Below the pieces are notes generated by a model. The model had not been told where the DNA came from and made no database searches. It worked only from the letters and a program-made list of their open reading frames with translations. This document shows positions 51,701 through 63,146 of a DNA stretch of 64,000 nt, piece by piece. Source of the stretch: Rallus limicola (taxonomy: Eukaryota; Chordata; Aves; Gruiformes; Rallidae). The position numbers and the translations under genes were made by a program. Each line of letters begins with the position of its first letter. The first letter of the stretch is position 1. The DNA is taken from positions 66,010,783-66,074,782 of the forward strand of contig JAKCOZ010000002.1 of the NCBI GenBank assembly GCA_022605955.1. Reading direction: 5' to 3'.

Positions 51701-54700
51701 CAAATAGTTGGTGTCTTGCATGTTTTGTCAGATGATCCCACTCATCTGGTTGAAACATTAATTTATAAAAGAGTAAAATAAAGATAAATTTTCAAATTTG
51801 ATTCATCAGGCAACATGGCTTCACAAATTATATTGTTGGCATAAGTGAAGCAGAAGCAAGAGATGACAGAAAAAGGAAGGGCAGATCTATTTATTTCAAA
51901 AAGGCTGTGGCATGAAGCAATGGAGAGGCCTTTTCTACAGCTAAGAGAATATTCTACCTCTTCCCCCACAGCACATTCATCAGGGCATGTGGAGATTTAC
52001 TAAGCTTTTTCACAAACAGAAGTACAGGAATTTCTCTCCAATTTCTGGCCTTGCATTCTTTAGCTAAGTAATTCTACATTTGTAGCTATTTTTTACATTT
52101 ATTATAATGAGTACAGAATACAGTATTACTTCAAAACCAAAATGATCACATTTAAGATATAACTGAGATAAACTACAATGAATTAAAAAATTAACAACAA
52201 TTTGAGAAAAAAATTAATTAGATGTATTCACACTAATTGCCTGGTGTATGGAAACAGTAAACTGAAATGATGGCTGATGCATTAAACAAAACATATCTTA
52301 CTTTGGGATGACATATATTTAAATCTAGGCTCCTCCTGTTGGGCTTTCAATTGAAAGGTTAAAGGTTTTCACAAATAACAAAGCACAGTTCATATATCAA
52401 TATTAAATAAGTCTTTTACTACCACAGCAAATAAGCAGCAGAAAAAGCATGTTGGAGTTGACTCTCCTTCAAAGTCTTATACAATCCTATGTCTCTGAAT
52501 ATCAGAGAACTGAATAAGGTTAAAGCCTTTGAAGCACATCAACATGTGAATATAAAAGCTCATGCACTGGTTGCACTGCCACTACATAAAACGGTCATTC
52601 TAACATAGAAGACATGCACTGAAGATCAGTAAGGTACAATCACAGACAAAACCTTACAAAAAAATAACACACTGAGCAGTACTCACTCCCAAAACAGACA
52701 AGAGGTGAACATTAGTACAGAAATATCAAGTAAAGTTTCTTTTTTTTTTTTAAATGCATTTCAGGAGATACCTAAGAAAGTTGTATTATAAAACAGTTTC
52801 CCCAGACTTTCACCTCTCTCCCTTTATGGCAGTTCCTCCTCTTATGTCCTTCTCTTTCAGTGAGAAAACTTGTTTAAGAGGCTCTGGCTCACCTCCTTAA
52901 TGTTCAATCATTTGAGCTACTGAACACTCATTACAGAAATTAGTGCAAATTAAGCATGTGTTAATGGCATCAATGCAGGATAGCATCACTCTTTATGACA
53001 GTGCATAGGCACACACTTTTCTGAATTCTGGTCTAATTACAGTACTGATTAGGAATAAGTTTAAGCATGTGCTTAAGTATTAATGGTCAGAATAATATGA
53101 CTCTCAGCTATCAGTAAATGAGCTTTTATCCAGGTAGGTCTGAAAAATGATTGCAGCATCTAGGTCCAAGTAATTATAGTCCCTGTTTCTTGCCTTTTTT
53201 TTTTTTAAGTATCAGCTAGATTTCTTTGAATCGAGTGTTTACATGCAGATTAGAAAGAAACCACATAGGACTAAAATAACACATTTATTACATGCCATGG
53301 TACAGTTCACTGCATTCCCATTTCTATTTGCACTCACAGCACTACGGCAAACTAAAATTATTTCATCAGAAACAAATGAAGTACACAGAAAAGTTTGTCA
53401 ACAGACAGAAGCAAGTGTATCCGTAAGCCAAACAGCCGTAACATTCAATAGCTTTAATACTCCATTACATTGTTTCATAGAAATTAGAGATGAAAGACTT
53501 CTTATCCATCCCTTGCCAATTCAGGATGTTTTCTGTTCACCAATTCAGTCACTGGAGGCTGATTGGCAACTGACAACCACATGAATAGGAAAAAAGCTAA
53601 CTAGATGTGCCAGAGGAGAGCAGGCTGTGAAATTTGTATTTCCCCTTGTGAAGTGCCAAGTTCTTTCAAGTTCCTTTTGTTTAAAGGTGAATTAATGAAA
53701 CTCAGGAGTTCACAAAATCTGGGCCTTGTATTACATAGCGAGTAGACTGCTTTTCAAGTACACATCCAACATACTGCTGCTGAAGCCACCTTTATCCCTC
53801 CTACAGAGGAATGTGTTTAGTGTGCTGTCAAAAAGCATCAAACTGCACTATGGAATTAAAACTGACACTTTTCCATTGTACTGAACATTTTCTGAAAATG
53901 AGACTATAGAGAAACAATACATTATAGTAGATCAGTGTTGATAATGGTGCCGCATTTCTACACTCTAGACTAACAGCCAGAAGAAGTTGGTACTCAAAAA
54001 GGTCACACCACAAATAATGTCAGCCAACCTTGACAGCAAGCTTTCAGATTCTCTCAATCATTTTCATATTTCATCTGCTAAATACTGAAGTAAAGTTTGC
54101 ATTAAAATTGGATCTTCTCTGTAACGGTTTCTTCCAGAATCACTGCACATAGTCTTTCATTCTCTATTAAACTTCGGGGCTGAACACTAAAGTAACATTT
54201 CATCTAAAATGTGTATTGCATATCATATCTTATGTCTGGTACCGACTAGAATATAAAAATACATTAATCTTTTCTGAGAAATTCAGAGGAGGGAGCATAT
54301 TCAACAGAAATATTGGGAGGAGGGGTCCTTCATGTATCATTTTCTATTATTAGCCATTAATCATGTCTTTCTCTCCAGTACCGAATATCCTTACCTACAG
54401 CCAAATGCTAATCCCATTAATCCTCTTTAAAGATCTGTAAGGTCTTCTGTGTAATTCTGACTTTTACTTAACGCATATCTTAATTTTACAGCGATTTTTG
54501 CAAACCCACTTGAGACCAAGGGTGGGTTTTTTGAGAAAGGAGAAAGGACTGCACTTTTCCATAATGAAGACAATAGGTTTAAAAATAGAAATTAGATACC
54601 AAATGCTGCAATAGTCAACACAGAGAAATCAGTCTGGAAAGGGTAATACTGAAGAATTTCTACCAATGGAATCATGAGCTCTGACCACAGAAGGGTTTGG

Positions 54701-55074
54701 AGAACTGGTCCGATGTTTTTTGAGGGCATACATCCCATCTTGGAGAAGGATCTGCAATGCAAATGGATCAACTCCCACCTCCTCCCCCACAACAGGGTTT
54801 TACCATTAGAAACAGACAAATATCAAGGAGGTAATTACACAGCAATCCACAGCACAGGTTCAGTAAATTCATACCATTTGGCTTTGGCTCAGTGAGCAGC
54901 ATATGCAGTAACAGGCAGACTCTACAAAGTCATACTTTATGCAAAGTGGAGCAGGTCACACACTGTGCTCTTAGGGCTGAAGATTTAACATAGAGGCTTT
55001 GAATACAGTGACTATAACACTGTTACAGTTTTTCCAATGTCTGATGATACAAATGAGCAAGGTAATCTAGTGAA

Positions 55075-55140
55075 GATGTCCCTGCTTATTGCAGGGGGGT
55101 TGGACTAGATGACCTTTAAAGCTCCCGTCCAATTCCAAAT
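55075..55140 (+). mobile_element. CR1 LINE 3' scrap
   Basis: GTCCCTGCTTATTGCAGGGG, GGTTGGACTAGATGACCTTT and CTCCCGTCCAATTCCAAAT match the last 60 or so bases of CR1 before its tail repeat. It lies about 870 bases past the GABRG1 stop codon on the opposite strand. Confidence 0.85.
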
Positions 55141-56006
55141 TTTACCAAATGTAGAGCTAGTACTTTTTCTCCGAGTATGACTCACACAAAGGAGTGAGGA
55201 ATGGGGAGGATGTGAACAGCATTACGTTTAATGGCCAGAATCTCAGGCAACATCAGCCTGGCTTCTATGAAATGAGCAAATGACAGCTGGGTAGGAATTT
55301 TTTGGAAGTTGCAGCCCTCTTGGAGAACTCTGGGGATCTCACAGCAGTGAAGTAATGGCAGATGGATCACAGACATAAACATAATCTAAGGTTGAAAGCC
55401 AAAAGCCTGTATCAATGGTCAGGATAAGACAAGCTCAGAATTACCCTTGGGGTTTTTTCCCCCCATTATATCCATTTCTTACTGCTCTAATCTCTGCACT
55501 CTGTATAAATCTGAAAGTGATTAATTACGACTTAATCACTTTTTTAACACACTGCAGAGAAAAAATGACTGGTTGAAAAATAGAAATGTTCCATTTGAAC
55601 TTTTTTAATCGGGGATTAATAAAATCATCACTTTATAGATGAAGTGGATGAGAATAACTAATCCCATTTTATTAAGGCTTTCTTTGTAAAGGTGTAAGAG
55701 ATGCTACAAAATTCATCTGCATTATCTTTTAGGATTACAATTGAAAGCTTACATAGAACTGCACAGTAAAATAACATAGCCTCTTGTTTTACATTTAGTT
55801 TTAAATTTTTTTCCTCAAAATACCTGTATCAGTTCTATAGTTGATCACAAGAGGGAGACTACCTCTCCATATTTCCTGTCATTTTTTCAATATTTTTAAA
55901 CAATGTAAATCATTTTGGACCAGTTCTAATCTTTTGACTGCTCACTGAAAAATGTTAATGACTGTTCAATTAGCACTTTTTTCTGAGTTTGTCAAACCTC
56001 TGAAAT
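55141..56006 (-). other. GABRG1: GABRG1 3' UTR and flank
   Basis: Sequence directly downstream of the stop codon in exon 9. It is AT-rich with no further reading frame of note; the 66-codon minus frame at 55182-55382 shows no domain. Where the UTR ends cannot be fixed from sequence alone. The first AATAAA on this strand is at 55668-55673, and more distal sites are possible. Confidence 0.6.
55668..55673 (-). terminator. GABRG1: Candidate poly(A) signal AATAAA
   Basis: TTTATT on the plus strand, AATAAA on the gene strand, about 330 bases after the stop codon. It is the first exact hexamer in the 3' UTR. Receptor mRNAs of this family often have longer UTRs, so it may be a minor site or unused. 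Confidence 0.35.
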
Positions 56007-56285
56007 TTATAGATAAAGATAGCCAATCCAGTAAACAAGATTGAACAATGCAAAGGCAGTTGGAAAGAAGATTCGAGAATAGGAGTCAATTTTTGCAATA
56101 CGGATGTGTATCCTTCCTTCTCTCCAAGATCCTGTGCGGCAGTCTTCAAAACAACAAAAGAAGCTAGCACAGTCTTTCCCCTCTAGGCACTCATATCCAT
56201 AATCATCATCACGTTCAGGGAGATGATTAATGTTATTAATTGGAATTAGTGTTGATCCAGGTCGAACGGCAATTGCAGGCGGTTT
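56007..56285 (-). CDS. GABRG1: GABA-A receptor gamma-1 subunit, last coding exon (exon 9)
   Basis: This exon encodes the last 92 residues of a gamma subunit of the GABA-A receptor, a chloride channel opened by GABA at neuronal membranes. Residues 1-67 form most of the cytoplasmic M3-M4 loop. They include [11 protein letters not shown], the tyrosine motif DDYGYEC, the cysteine cluster [17 protein letters not shown] and the basic stretch [16 protein letters not shown]. In gamma-2 these regions are known for AP2 binding, palmitoylation and GABARAP binding. Residues 72-92 form M4 ([21 protein letters not shown] is its 21-residue span, here given only by its ends IFFP and GYLYL). Stop is TAA at 56009-56007. 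The exon begins after a T-rich tract and AG (56287-56286), phase 0. [15 protein letters not shown] and [10 protein letters not shown] favour gamma-1 over gamma-2 (IAKMDSYAR) and gamma-3. Avian gamma-4 is the main alternative. Confidence 0.95.
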   Translation of the reverse strand, partial: KPPAIAVRPGSTLIPINNINHLPERDDDYGYECLEGKDCASFFCCFEDCRTGSWREGRIHIRIAKIDSYSRIFFPTAFALFNLVYWIGYLYL

Positions 56286-59200
56286 CTTAAGAAAAAAAAA
56301 ATAGTTTTTATTGTCACATTATTCCATAGCAAAGGCCAGCATAAGCACAGTCAGTACAATATACAGAAACTCTAATATTAAATAAAACAGTTTTGGGACC
56401 TTTGTGAATTATGAACTGTGGTATATAATTAGCTCATGCAGGCAAAAGATCATGAATGATTTTCACCTGCCATAGTGAAAACTGGGTTGTGCTGGGATTT
56501 GGGAATAGTGGATAATTAGTTACACAGACAGGGTTAGCTGATCTCATCTATATGACACAAACGAACATTTTGAAGTCACTCACAGCTTGACAACTGGGTC
56601 ACAAGGAAGTACACAAGCAGGCTATAAGCATCGCTACCAAGGGAATGATGGTTATCCCATCATTTGGAGTCTTAAGAATAAGACTAAATGCATTTCTGTA
56701 AGCTACATTTTCACCAAAAATCCCAACTAACAGGATTAGTACAGCACATCACTAGCGAAGTGACTGAGACATGTAAGGACCTGGCCCTCCAATGTTAAAT
56801 CTCTAAACAGTATGTCCCACCTTTAGAGACCAAGACATAAGTCCTCTCAGGAGGATGCCATTCAAATCAGTGATACTCATTGAATTAGCTCTTAATTCTT
56901 ACTTTTACTTTCTTTGGTCACAACTCAACCCTCTTGCAATCTGGTAAAATCTCAGTGTAATAGATATTAGGGTTCACAATTTTTGTAGAAAAAAATCTGG
57001 GTGCCCTATTACCTAGTACACATACAGTTTGCTGCTTCCATTCTTTCAACTTTTCACCTTTCACTTACTTGCACCGCTCATTTCCCCCCTTTTATTACTT
57101 TGCTTCTATGAAGTTCTTCACTCTTCATCCTTGTTTTCCTGAATATTGCGATAGACATTCTCTTCTCTATCTGTCCTTTTTTCTCCTTCTAATTCTCATA
57201 GCCTTTTTTAATCTACTCCACAATCTCCCTTCAAACCCAGCTGCCCCCCACATTGACATCTCTTCTAGAATCTTTAGAGAGAAGATAGGAGTTACATCAA
57301 CACCACTATTACATTTCTTCCCTTTTTTTTTCCTACCATCTTCATATGTAAGGAATAAATATAGCAGGAAAATATGCAGTCAGAACTAACTGGGTATTGA
57401 AGTGTAGAAAAGAATCTGGGTATTGAAGTGTAGAAAATAATCTCTCAAACAATTATGCATGATAGGCAACAAAATATTCTGAAAAAAATATGAAAAGCTG
57501 GAAGCCACACCATTTAGATTCTTGTTATGTTTTAGCCTTCCATTGTCCCACTTCCAGGGAATTACTTTGGTCAGTACACAGCTGTCTATGTAGCATTAAG
57601 GAGAAATCCCATTGTTGCAGGAACATTTTACTCCATGTCCCATGGAGTGACATTAAAGCAGTGCAGTATCCACCATGTTTTCAAATAGCTTTAAATTTCA
57701 CACAGACTGCTGCTTCAACACTTTTTTGACATGATGACCTAGGGAGATAATTATCATCCTAAAGGACCTCATTATTCTTTTCAGCTATGATAAAATACTG
57801 ACAACACTAACAAACAGCAGTTACATGCTTCTACCATAATTTGAGGCATTACAAAAAGGGCCTATTTTTATAAAGCACAAAAATTAAGCTCAGCGTTCGT
57901 TTTTTTCTTTTTTTAACTTACAAAAGCATTATTTTGTTGAAGATATATAAGGAAAGATGTTTTTTTCTGATTCACACCTAATTCTAGCTTTATGACAATT
58001 TTCTGACTGTTGGTTCTGCCAACGTAAGATTCATGGCATGACTTGTTTCTACAGGCAGGGTAAAACAGGAATCCCCAAATCAGAAATGCCATCGGAGGAG
58101 CTCAAAATAACAATACTGCTTTTCACTGCTCTTGTCACCAACACAGACTGAAGCTGGCTATTGAATTAAAGGATTAAAGAGAGAGGCAAAAAAGGCAATG
58201 CTATCTTACAGGTCTAACTACCTACAGGAAAGACATAAAATGTGTGTGAGAAAACACAACATGAAGGAAAAGTGGAAAAAAGACCAACACCTCACAAGAA
58301 AACTACTTCATATCAACTGGCAGACTTTTAAAAAAACCAAAACAAATTAAACCACTAAGCATACAGATGCATGCTGATTGTTCATGTACATGCCTGCTAA
58401 TATTGTAGATAAAACGGGGGGGGAAAAAAGCTGATGTAGAAAAAAACCCTCCAAAAGTGATAGAACAAAACCCAAATTATTCTGCATTAACACTAATACA
58501 TGTACAAAAAATGACCATTATTTGTGGAGATCACAGCACAGGTGATGGATTCAATTCAGCTGAAATGACGATCAGAACAAGATCCACAACTAATTAAGTT
58601 TAATCTTTCCTGCCCAAACTCATTATCCTTACTAATGAGGATTTACATTAAGCCAATTCATACTACCTTTCTTGAATGATGCCAGCACATATTTTGTAAG
58701 ATAAAATTGCTGTAATCATTTGTAAAATCTCACCATTTTTTCACAGTATCATTTATCACACCTTCTTGCTATCAGTTCCTGGAATTATAAACTTTCATTG
58801 CATTTTTGCAATAGAAATAGAAGACCTATGCAAGGTAATTTTTCCAAGGGACAAACACCTGCAAATGAGAACTTTTCAGAAGGAATTAAAGTGCCTACTT
58901 TAATTAATTTCTTGAGTTACATATCCATAATGAGAAGAGAAAAAGAATGAAGTCTTTGACAAAAATGGGGAGGAAGGGGGATGAGGGAAGGATTTGTAAT
59001 TGTATGACTTCCCATTAATTAACCAGATGGTTTCTTTAGTTGTTCCATTTGGAACAAGAATTTTCATAGCTTTTTATAAAATATCACCAAAACCCATTAT
59101 TTATCAAACTGGAATCCTTGCATCTAAGTATATTAAATTTATTCCCCCTTTCCTTTTTTGGAGTCATTTCTTGTCTAGTATGGTCTTCTAGTCATAACAT

Positions 59201-61101
59201 GTTGAAATATGTTTAAAGAATTCTGTGTTAAAAGATGGTTGGTTTTCAACTACTTCAAGATAAAATGCACACTTTAGGAACACAGTAACAGAGAACTGAA
59301 CAGTGTTTTGAGTATTATATTGCTAATTTTAATCTTAGTCCAAACTCCAGCTATTTGCTCAATAGGTGTCATAGTTTATATCTCACCATTATGCTACATT
59401 TTAAATTGACATATGTAGTGAAAATCTCAAAGCATTTGGCAGATTACAGCACAAATGGCTGATGTGTGAAGAGATTCTAGAAAGTCTCATTACTCCATTC
59501 AATAGAGTATACTTGCAAACCACTTCAATGGCTTTTGATCTGCCAGCAGCCGATCTTCAGTGCCTCCCTGGTTTGAATAAGCAGTATTTTCTCCCCTCTT
59601 CCTTTTTTCTTTATTCTACATGGTGAGAGCAGACCTATTTCAGCTCTCTGCTCCCTAAGTGTTGTTGAGACGTCATTGCAACAACACTGTAGAACTGAAT
59701 CTGCTATGATAACACTGGGAACCCCCCAAAATTTTGCAGACTCTATTATCTTTTACCATCACTTCTGAGCTGTTACCTTTCGCAAAAGCTGTTTTCCATC
59801 TTTTCCATTTGATTTACCACTAGCAGGAAGGAGGTTGAGGTTTCTGTTTTCCAGTCGTGCTGGATTCCCTGAAGATCTCAGTGCTGACCAAGGCAGCACA
59901 GGGCAATATTAATCCTTCACTGCTAACATGTCCTAAATACACAGCTGATCCACTTGAACCAGCTCACCTTGTGAAATGTAAGGGCCCTCAATTCTCAGGT
60001 ACTAAGCCACAGTGGCCCAAAGGTGCCTCCAGAAATTAGTTTCCCACAGTAGAGGTGCTCAGAATTGGTGTGCCAGTGCTTTCTGACACAATAGATATGG
60101 ATCATGACAGGATTTCTGCATTTCCCTATCTGGGTCTCTGTAATTTCAGTTAATTTTTTTTTTAAATCTTACACAGGTGGTGTTTAGCCTTCACCCAGAA
60201 AAGACAACAGATATTATGATTCAGCTATGCTTCTGCTTTCTTTGATGAAATTATCTGGAAAGGGGCTTTATAAAATTGTCCTTCCTCTCATTCTGTCCAA
60301 AAGATGACTACAATCAAGCCTTGAATATTGACTAGTGTTCAAATGAATAAGCTATTTAGCACCTTTGTCTCCAGGTTTTATTGGTTTGAAAATTAGCTTT
60401 AAATATTTGTAGTGGCTTCCAACAGTAAATTCTTTGGAAGTTCCAGTATTCCTACCCCCACGAACATAAAGCCTCTTAAAACTGAATCGTACTTGTTCCT
60501 GGGATATGTTCGTTTTCACATCATACAAACATCAACTTGTAAAAGCAGGAGGTTCATTTTACCAGAAAGAAACATGGAAGTAAATGGGAAAATAAAAATA
60601 GTTACAGTAGAATTTCTGAAGCGGGAGGGAGTCAGAACACCAACCAATAATAAGGACGTTTTCCTTTCCAAAGCTACTGAGGTAAGACCTAAAAAAATCC
60701 TCACTCCTTCAGTCCATTTACATTGCTGCTCTAGTCTTACCGATCATTGTCTGCCAGGTTTTGTTTTCATAAGCACCATGCCCAGACAGAACTGTCTTCA
60801 CAGACAGCTCTAGAAGCACCAATGTCTTGGCCATGGCATGGATTACCTCGAACCGCTCTCTATTTTAGGCTTAGATGTTCTCATTAACATAAGAGTGGAA
60901 TGATCTAAAACCTTTTTTCATCAGTAGTATTTACAGAAAATTAATACAAGCCCCCAACTCTAAAAAAAAAAAAGAAAAAATACATATTAGGTGTTAAATA
61001 TCGTGGAACATCAGCCCATCTACTTAGGAATCAGTCTCTCAAAATTAATACTACAATAAAGAACATTCTGTATTTTTGTTTGTTAGTTTGGCTAAACTTA
61101 C
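56286..61101 (-). other. GABRG1: GABRG1 intron 8
   Basis: A 4.8-kb intron with donor GTAAGT (reverse complement of 61096-61101) and an acceptor preceded by ten T and CTTAAG. Both flanking exons end on whole codons, so it is a phase-0 intron in the M3-M4 loop, where GABA-A subunit genes characteristically have one. It contains a 26-bp tandem duplication (57390-57441), short A and G runs, and open frames with no domain. The 133-codon plus-strand frame at 60412-60813 begins at GTG and is not supported. I saw no mini-exon like the 24-base one of gamma-2. Confidence 0.85.
57390..57441. repeat. 26-bp tandem duplication (two copies)
   Basis: The unit that starts CTGGGTATTGAAGTGTAGAA occurs twice back to back, at 57390-57415 and 57416-57441, with a single mismatch near the end. 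The near identity suggests a recent slippage or duplication event within GABRG1 intron 8. Confidence 0.92.
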
Positions 61102-61313
61102 TGATGACTTAGATTTTGTCTTCTTTTCTTTTCCTTTGTCCCCTTTTCTGTTGCTGGTAAAGTAATGCAAGGTGCCATATTCCATCAAGGCAGCAAACAC
61201 AAAAATGAAACAAACTGAAACAAAAAGGTCCATTGCTGTCACATAGGAAACCTTTGGGAGTGACTTCCTAGCAATTGTACTCAACGTTGTCATGGTCAGC
61301 ACTGTTGTAATGC
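61102..61313 (-). CDS. GABRG1: GABA-A receptor gamma-1 subunit, exon 8 (pore helix M2 to M3)
   Basis: The exon is 212 bases: two bases completing a Gly codon, then 70 codons. It starts in M2 at position 5' ([11 protein letters not shown]), so it includes the T6' residue, the L9' gate leucine (residue 5) and S15' (residue 11) that line or neighbour the chloride pore. RKSLPKVSY (residues 15-23) is the M2-M3 linker that couples GABA binding to gating; its Lys at residue 20 is the site equivalent to K289 of gamma-2, where the K289M epilepsy mutation is known. M3 spans about residues 24-46. The M3-M4 loop then begins with [11 protein letters not shown] and a very basic run. TSN after HYF, as in gamma-1, replaces the VSN of gamma-2. 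Upstream is a pyrimidine-rich acceptor ending CAAACAG; downstream is the GTAAGT donor. Earlier exons are beyond the window, so the protein start is not seen. Confidence 0.96.
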
Positions 61314-61376
61314 CTGTTTGAGAAAGAAAAATAAGACAGGAAGAGGGAAATGTATAAGTAATCCAATCATACAGAT

Positions 61377-61466
61377 TTAGTGGTTGGACTTGGTAGCGCT
61401 AGGTTAACAGCTGGACTTGATGTTGTTAAAGGTCTTTTCCAACCAAATAGATTCTATAATTCTACA
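61377..61466 (+). mobile_element. CR1 LINE 3' scrap near the exon 8 acceptor
   Basis: CTGGACTTGATGTTGTTAAA, GGTCTTTTCCAACCAAATAG and ATTCTATAATTCTAC match the CR1 3' terminus with its ATTCTATG-type tail. It is antisense to GABRG1, and its tail end reaches about 153 bases upstream of exon 8, its near end about 64 bases. Confidence 0.88.
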
Positions 61467-61902
61467 CTGTCACCAAAAAATCCACAAATTAGCCCTTCAT
61501 TCATTCATGAGGCTGATCACACCCACACATATCGATGCTATTGAAAACCACCCCCATGGATCCAGCAGTCACTATGGGATCATACAGAAGGCAGCACATT
61601 TCACTGTCAATTTAAATCCCTCCCATTTTCAACATACACTGAATAAATAATTACACTAAAAAGTTTTAAAAATTGTATAAATCTGTTATAGAATGCATAC
61701 ATAAAGAATGCAATGGACAAGCAGGTACAAATAAGGACACGGATTTTAAAAACACCCTAAAAGCCCTCTGTCTCTTGAAAGATTAAAATGTATGAAAAGA
61801 GGCATTCAGAAAGAAAAGATGTGTTATTCATCGATGATTTCAAACCTTCAGAAAACACAAGAAAAAAATATATTTCTATTGTTTGCTTCTGACATATAGC
61901 AG

Positions 61903-61955
61903 ATGAAACTAGATGGCCTTCATGGCCTTTCTGATCTCATTCTCTATGTTACTAG
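61903..61955 (+). mobile_element. Possible CR1 3' scrap, diverged
   Basis: AACTAGATGGCCTTCATGGC followed by CTTTCTGATCTCATTCTCTA resembles the CTAGATGGCCTTTGTGGTCC...ATTCTATG ending of CR1-group elements. It is short and eroded. Confidence 0.45.
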
Positions 61956-63146
61956 GTATTTTTTAAATACAGTGTCTTAAATAATAGGAAACAGTTCCCT
62001 TGATTCACTTACATACAAGTTAATTAAAAGAACAAGCTAGCCTTAACAGCTATGTGTTCAGAATCACAACTATACCACTTTTCACCGGTTTAACATTTAG
62101 AAGGTGTTAACACTTTCTTCTTGTACTTGATGCTTCAGGGAGATGCAAAGCCTTTTTCATAGTAGTCCAAAATTAAGCTGTGACCTTTCGTTTGGAGAGC
62201 AACACTTGAACGCACAAATAATTTGTTATTTACATGCACAGGCTTATTGCTAAAAGATGTGTTACACCAGTCTGAGACTATCTATGGCTTTTAAATCAAA
62301 GCATGGAATCAGGGGTCACTATTAACTGATCCCACAGCAAGAAAGCAATAGTGATTTTGCAACAGATTTCCCAATGAAATTACATGCCTAAAAGGGCAAA
62401 CAGATAACCAGAATTTTTCATATGTGCTCCATTCCCACTAGATGCCTTTCTAAATCAATTGGGCACTTCTGCATAGTTAAATATTTAAATACTTTCAATC
62501 ATCTCAAAACTTTTGCTTTGGGAAACCAAAAACTGATGGGATTTTTCCATGTATATGTAAAAAAAAAGGCCCAAGTCTTTTCAGTGTACCAGACCTTAGC
62601 ACAGCCTCCAGGTGGGAATTCACACCCACAATTCCCCTTATTGAATTCTGGTCAGAGAGGGCAAAAGGGGATGTGGACTTTCCCACTCTCCGGTATCTGA
62701 AAGGAATACAGGGGGCTGTCACAGGGAGCAAACCTTCCACAGAATCACAGCTGCTTGCCACAAAGCACCTCACTTAGTTTCAGCTTTCTAGTCCTAATTT
62801 CACAGTCTTTTTCTAGAATATTGTGTCAATTTGAATGGTATTCTCTTTCTTCTCCACCAGGACATCTGCATGTGAGAAAAGTCACCCTACAATCTGTCAA
62901 ATGATGGCTTCTGTGTGTTCACACAAAAAGAGCTCAGAGTTAACTACAGGGAGCTGTAAATACAAAATTGCAAATCATCGTAGTAAGTCTCAAGCAGATG
63001 AAAGTTAGTACTGCTGAAGTGGGAGCATGAAAACACTAGCGTAACCATGAGATCAAAGGCAAATTTGCTAAGTTCCTGGCACTGAAAAAGCACTCTGTAA
63101 AAAGAACTGGATACAGAACTAGCAGAGTACCGATACAACAGTTTTT

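Larger units (their letters stand above)
37111..55074. other. Long gene-free stretch (about 18 kb)
   Basis: No exon, RNA gene or clear transposon could be supported. The notable content is a possible ancient CR1-like scrap (38128-38178), a GC-richer patch with overlapping open frames on both strands (about 41160-42340), a TG microsatellite (43329-43348), a purine tract (47095-47133) and an AT inverted repeat (48756-48787). Open frames elsewhere, such as 53243-53584 (113 codons), have no recognisable domain and look like chance. Confidence 0.6.
61314..63146 (-). other. GABRG1: GABRG1 intron 7, 3' part
   Basis: Intron sequence upstream of exon 8. The polypyrimidine tract just before the acceptor is well formed (TTTCCCTCTTCCTGTC, then TTTTTCTTTCTC, then CAAACAG on the gene strand). 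It contains one clear and one doubtful CR1 scrap. The preceding exon (M1 and the first part of M2) was not found up to 64000, so this intron is at least 2.7 kb long. Confidence 0.75.

Noticed and set aside
53243..53584. 113-codon open frame as a hypothetical gene
   Set aside because: No domain, no splice or promoter context, and AT-rich third positions like the surrounding non-coding DNA.
60412..60813. 133-codon plus-strand open frame in GABRG1 intron 8
   Set aside because: It starts at GTG, not ATG, has no recognisable domain, and lies antisense within an intron; a frame of this length is plausible by chance.
56007..61313. Assignment to GABRG2, the best-known gamma subunit
   Set aside because: The residues TSN after [18 protein letters not shown] and AFALFNL match gamma-1 and not gamma-2, which has VSN, IAKMDSYAR and AFCLFNL.
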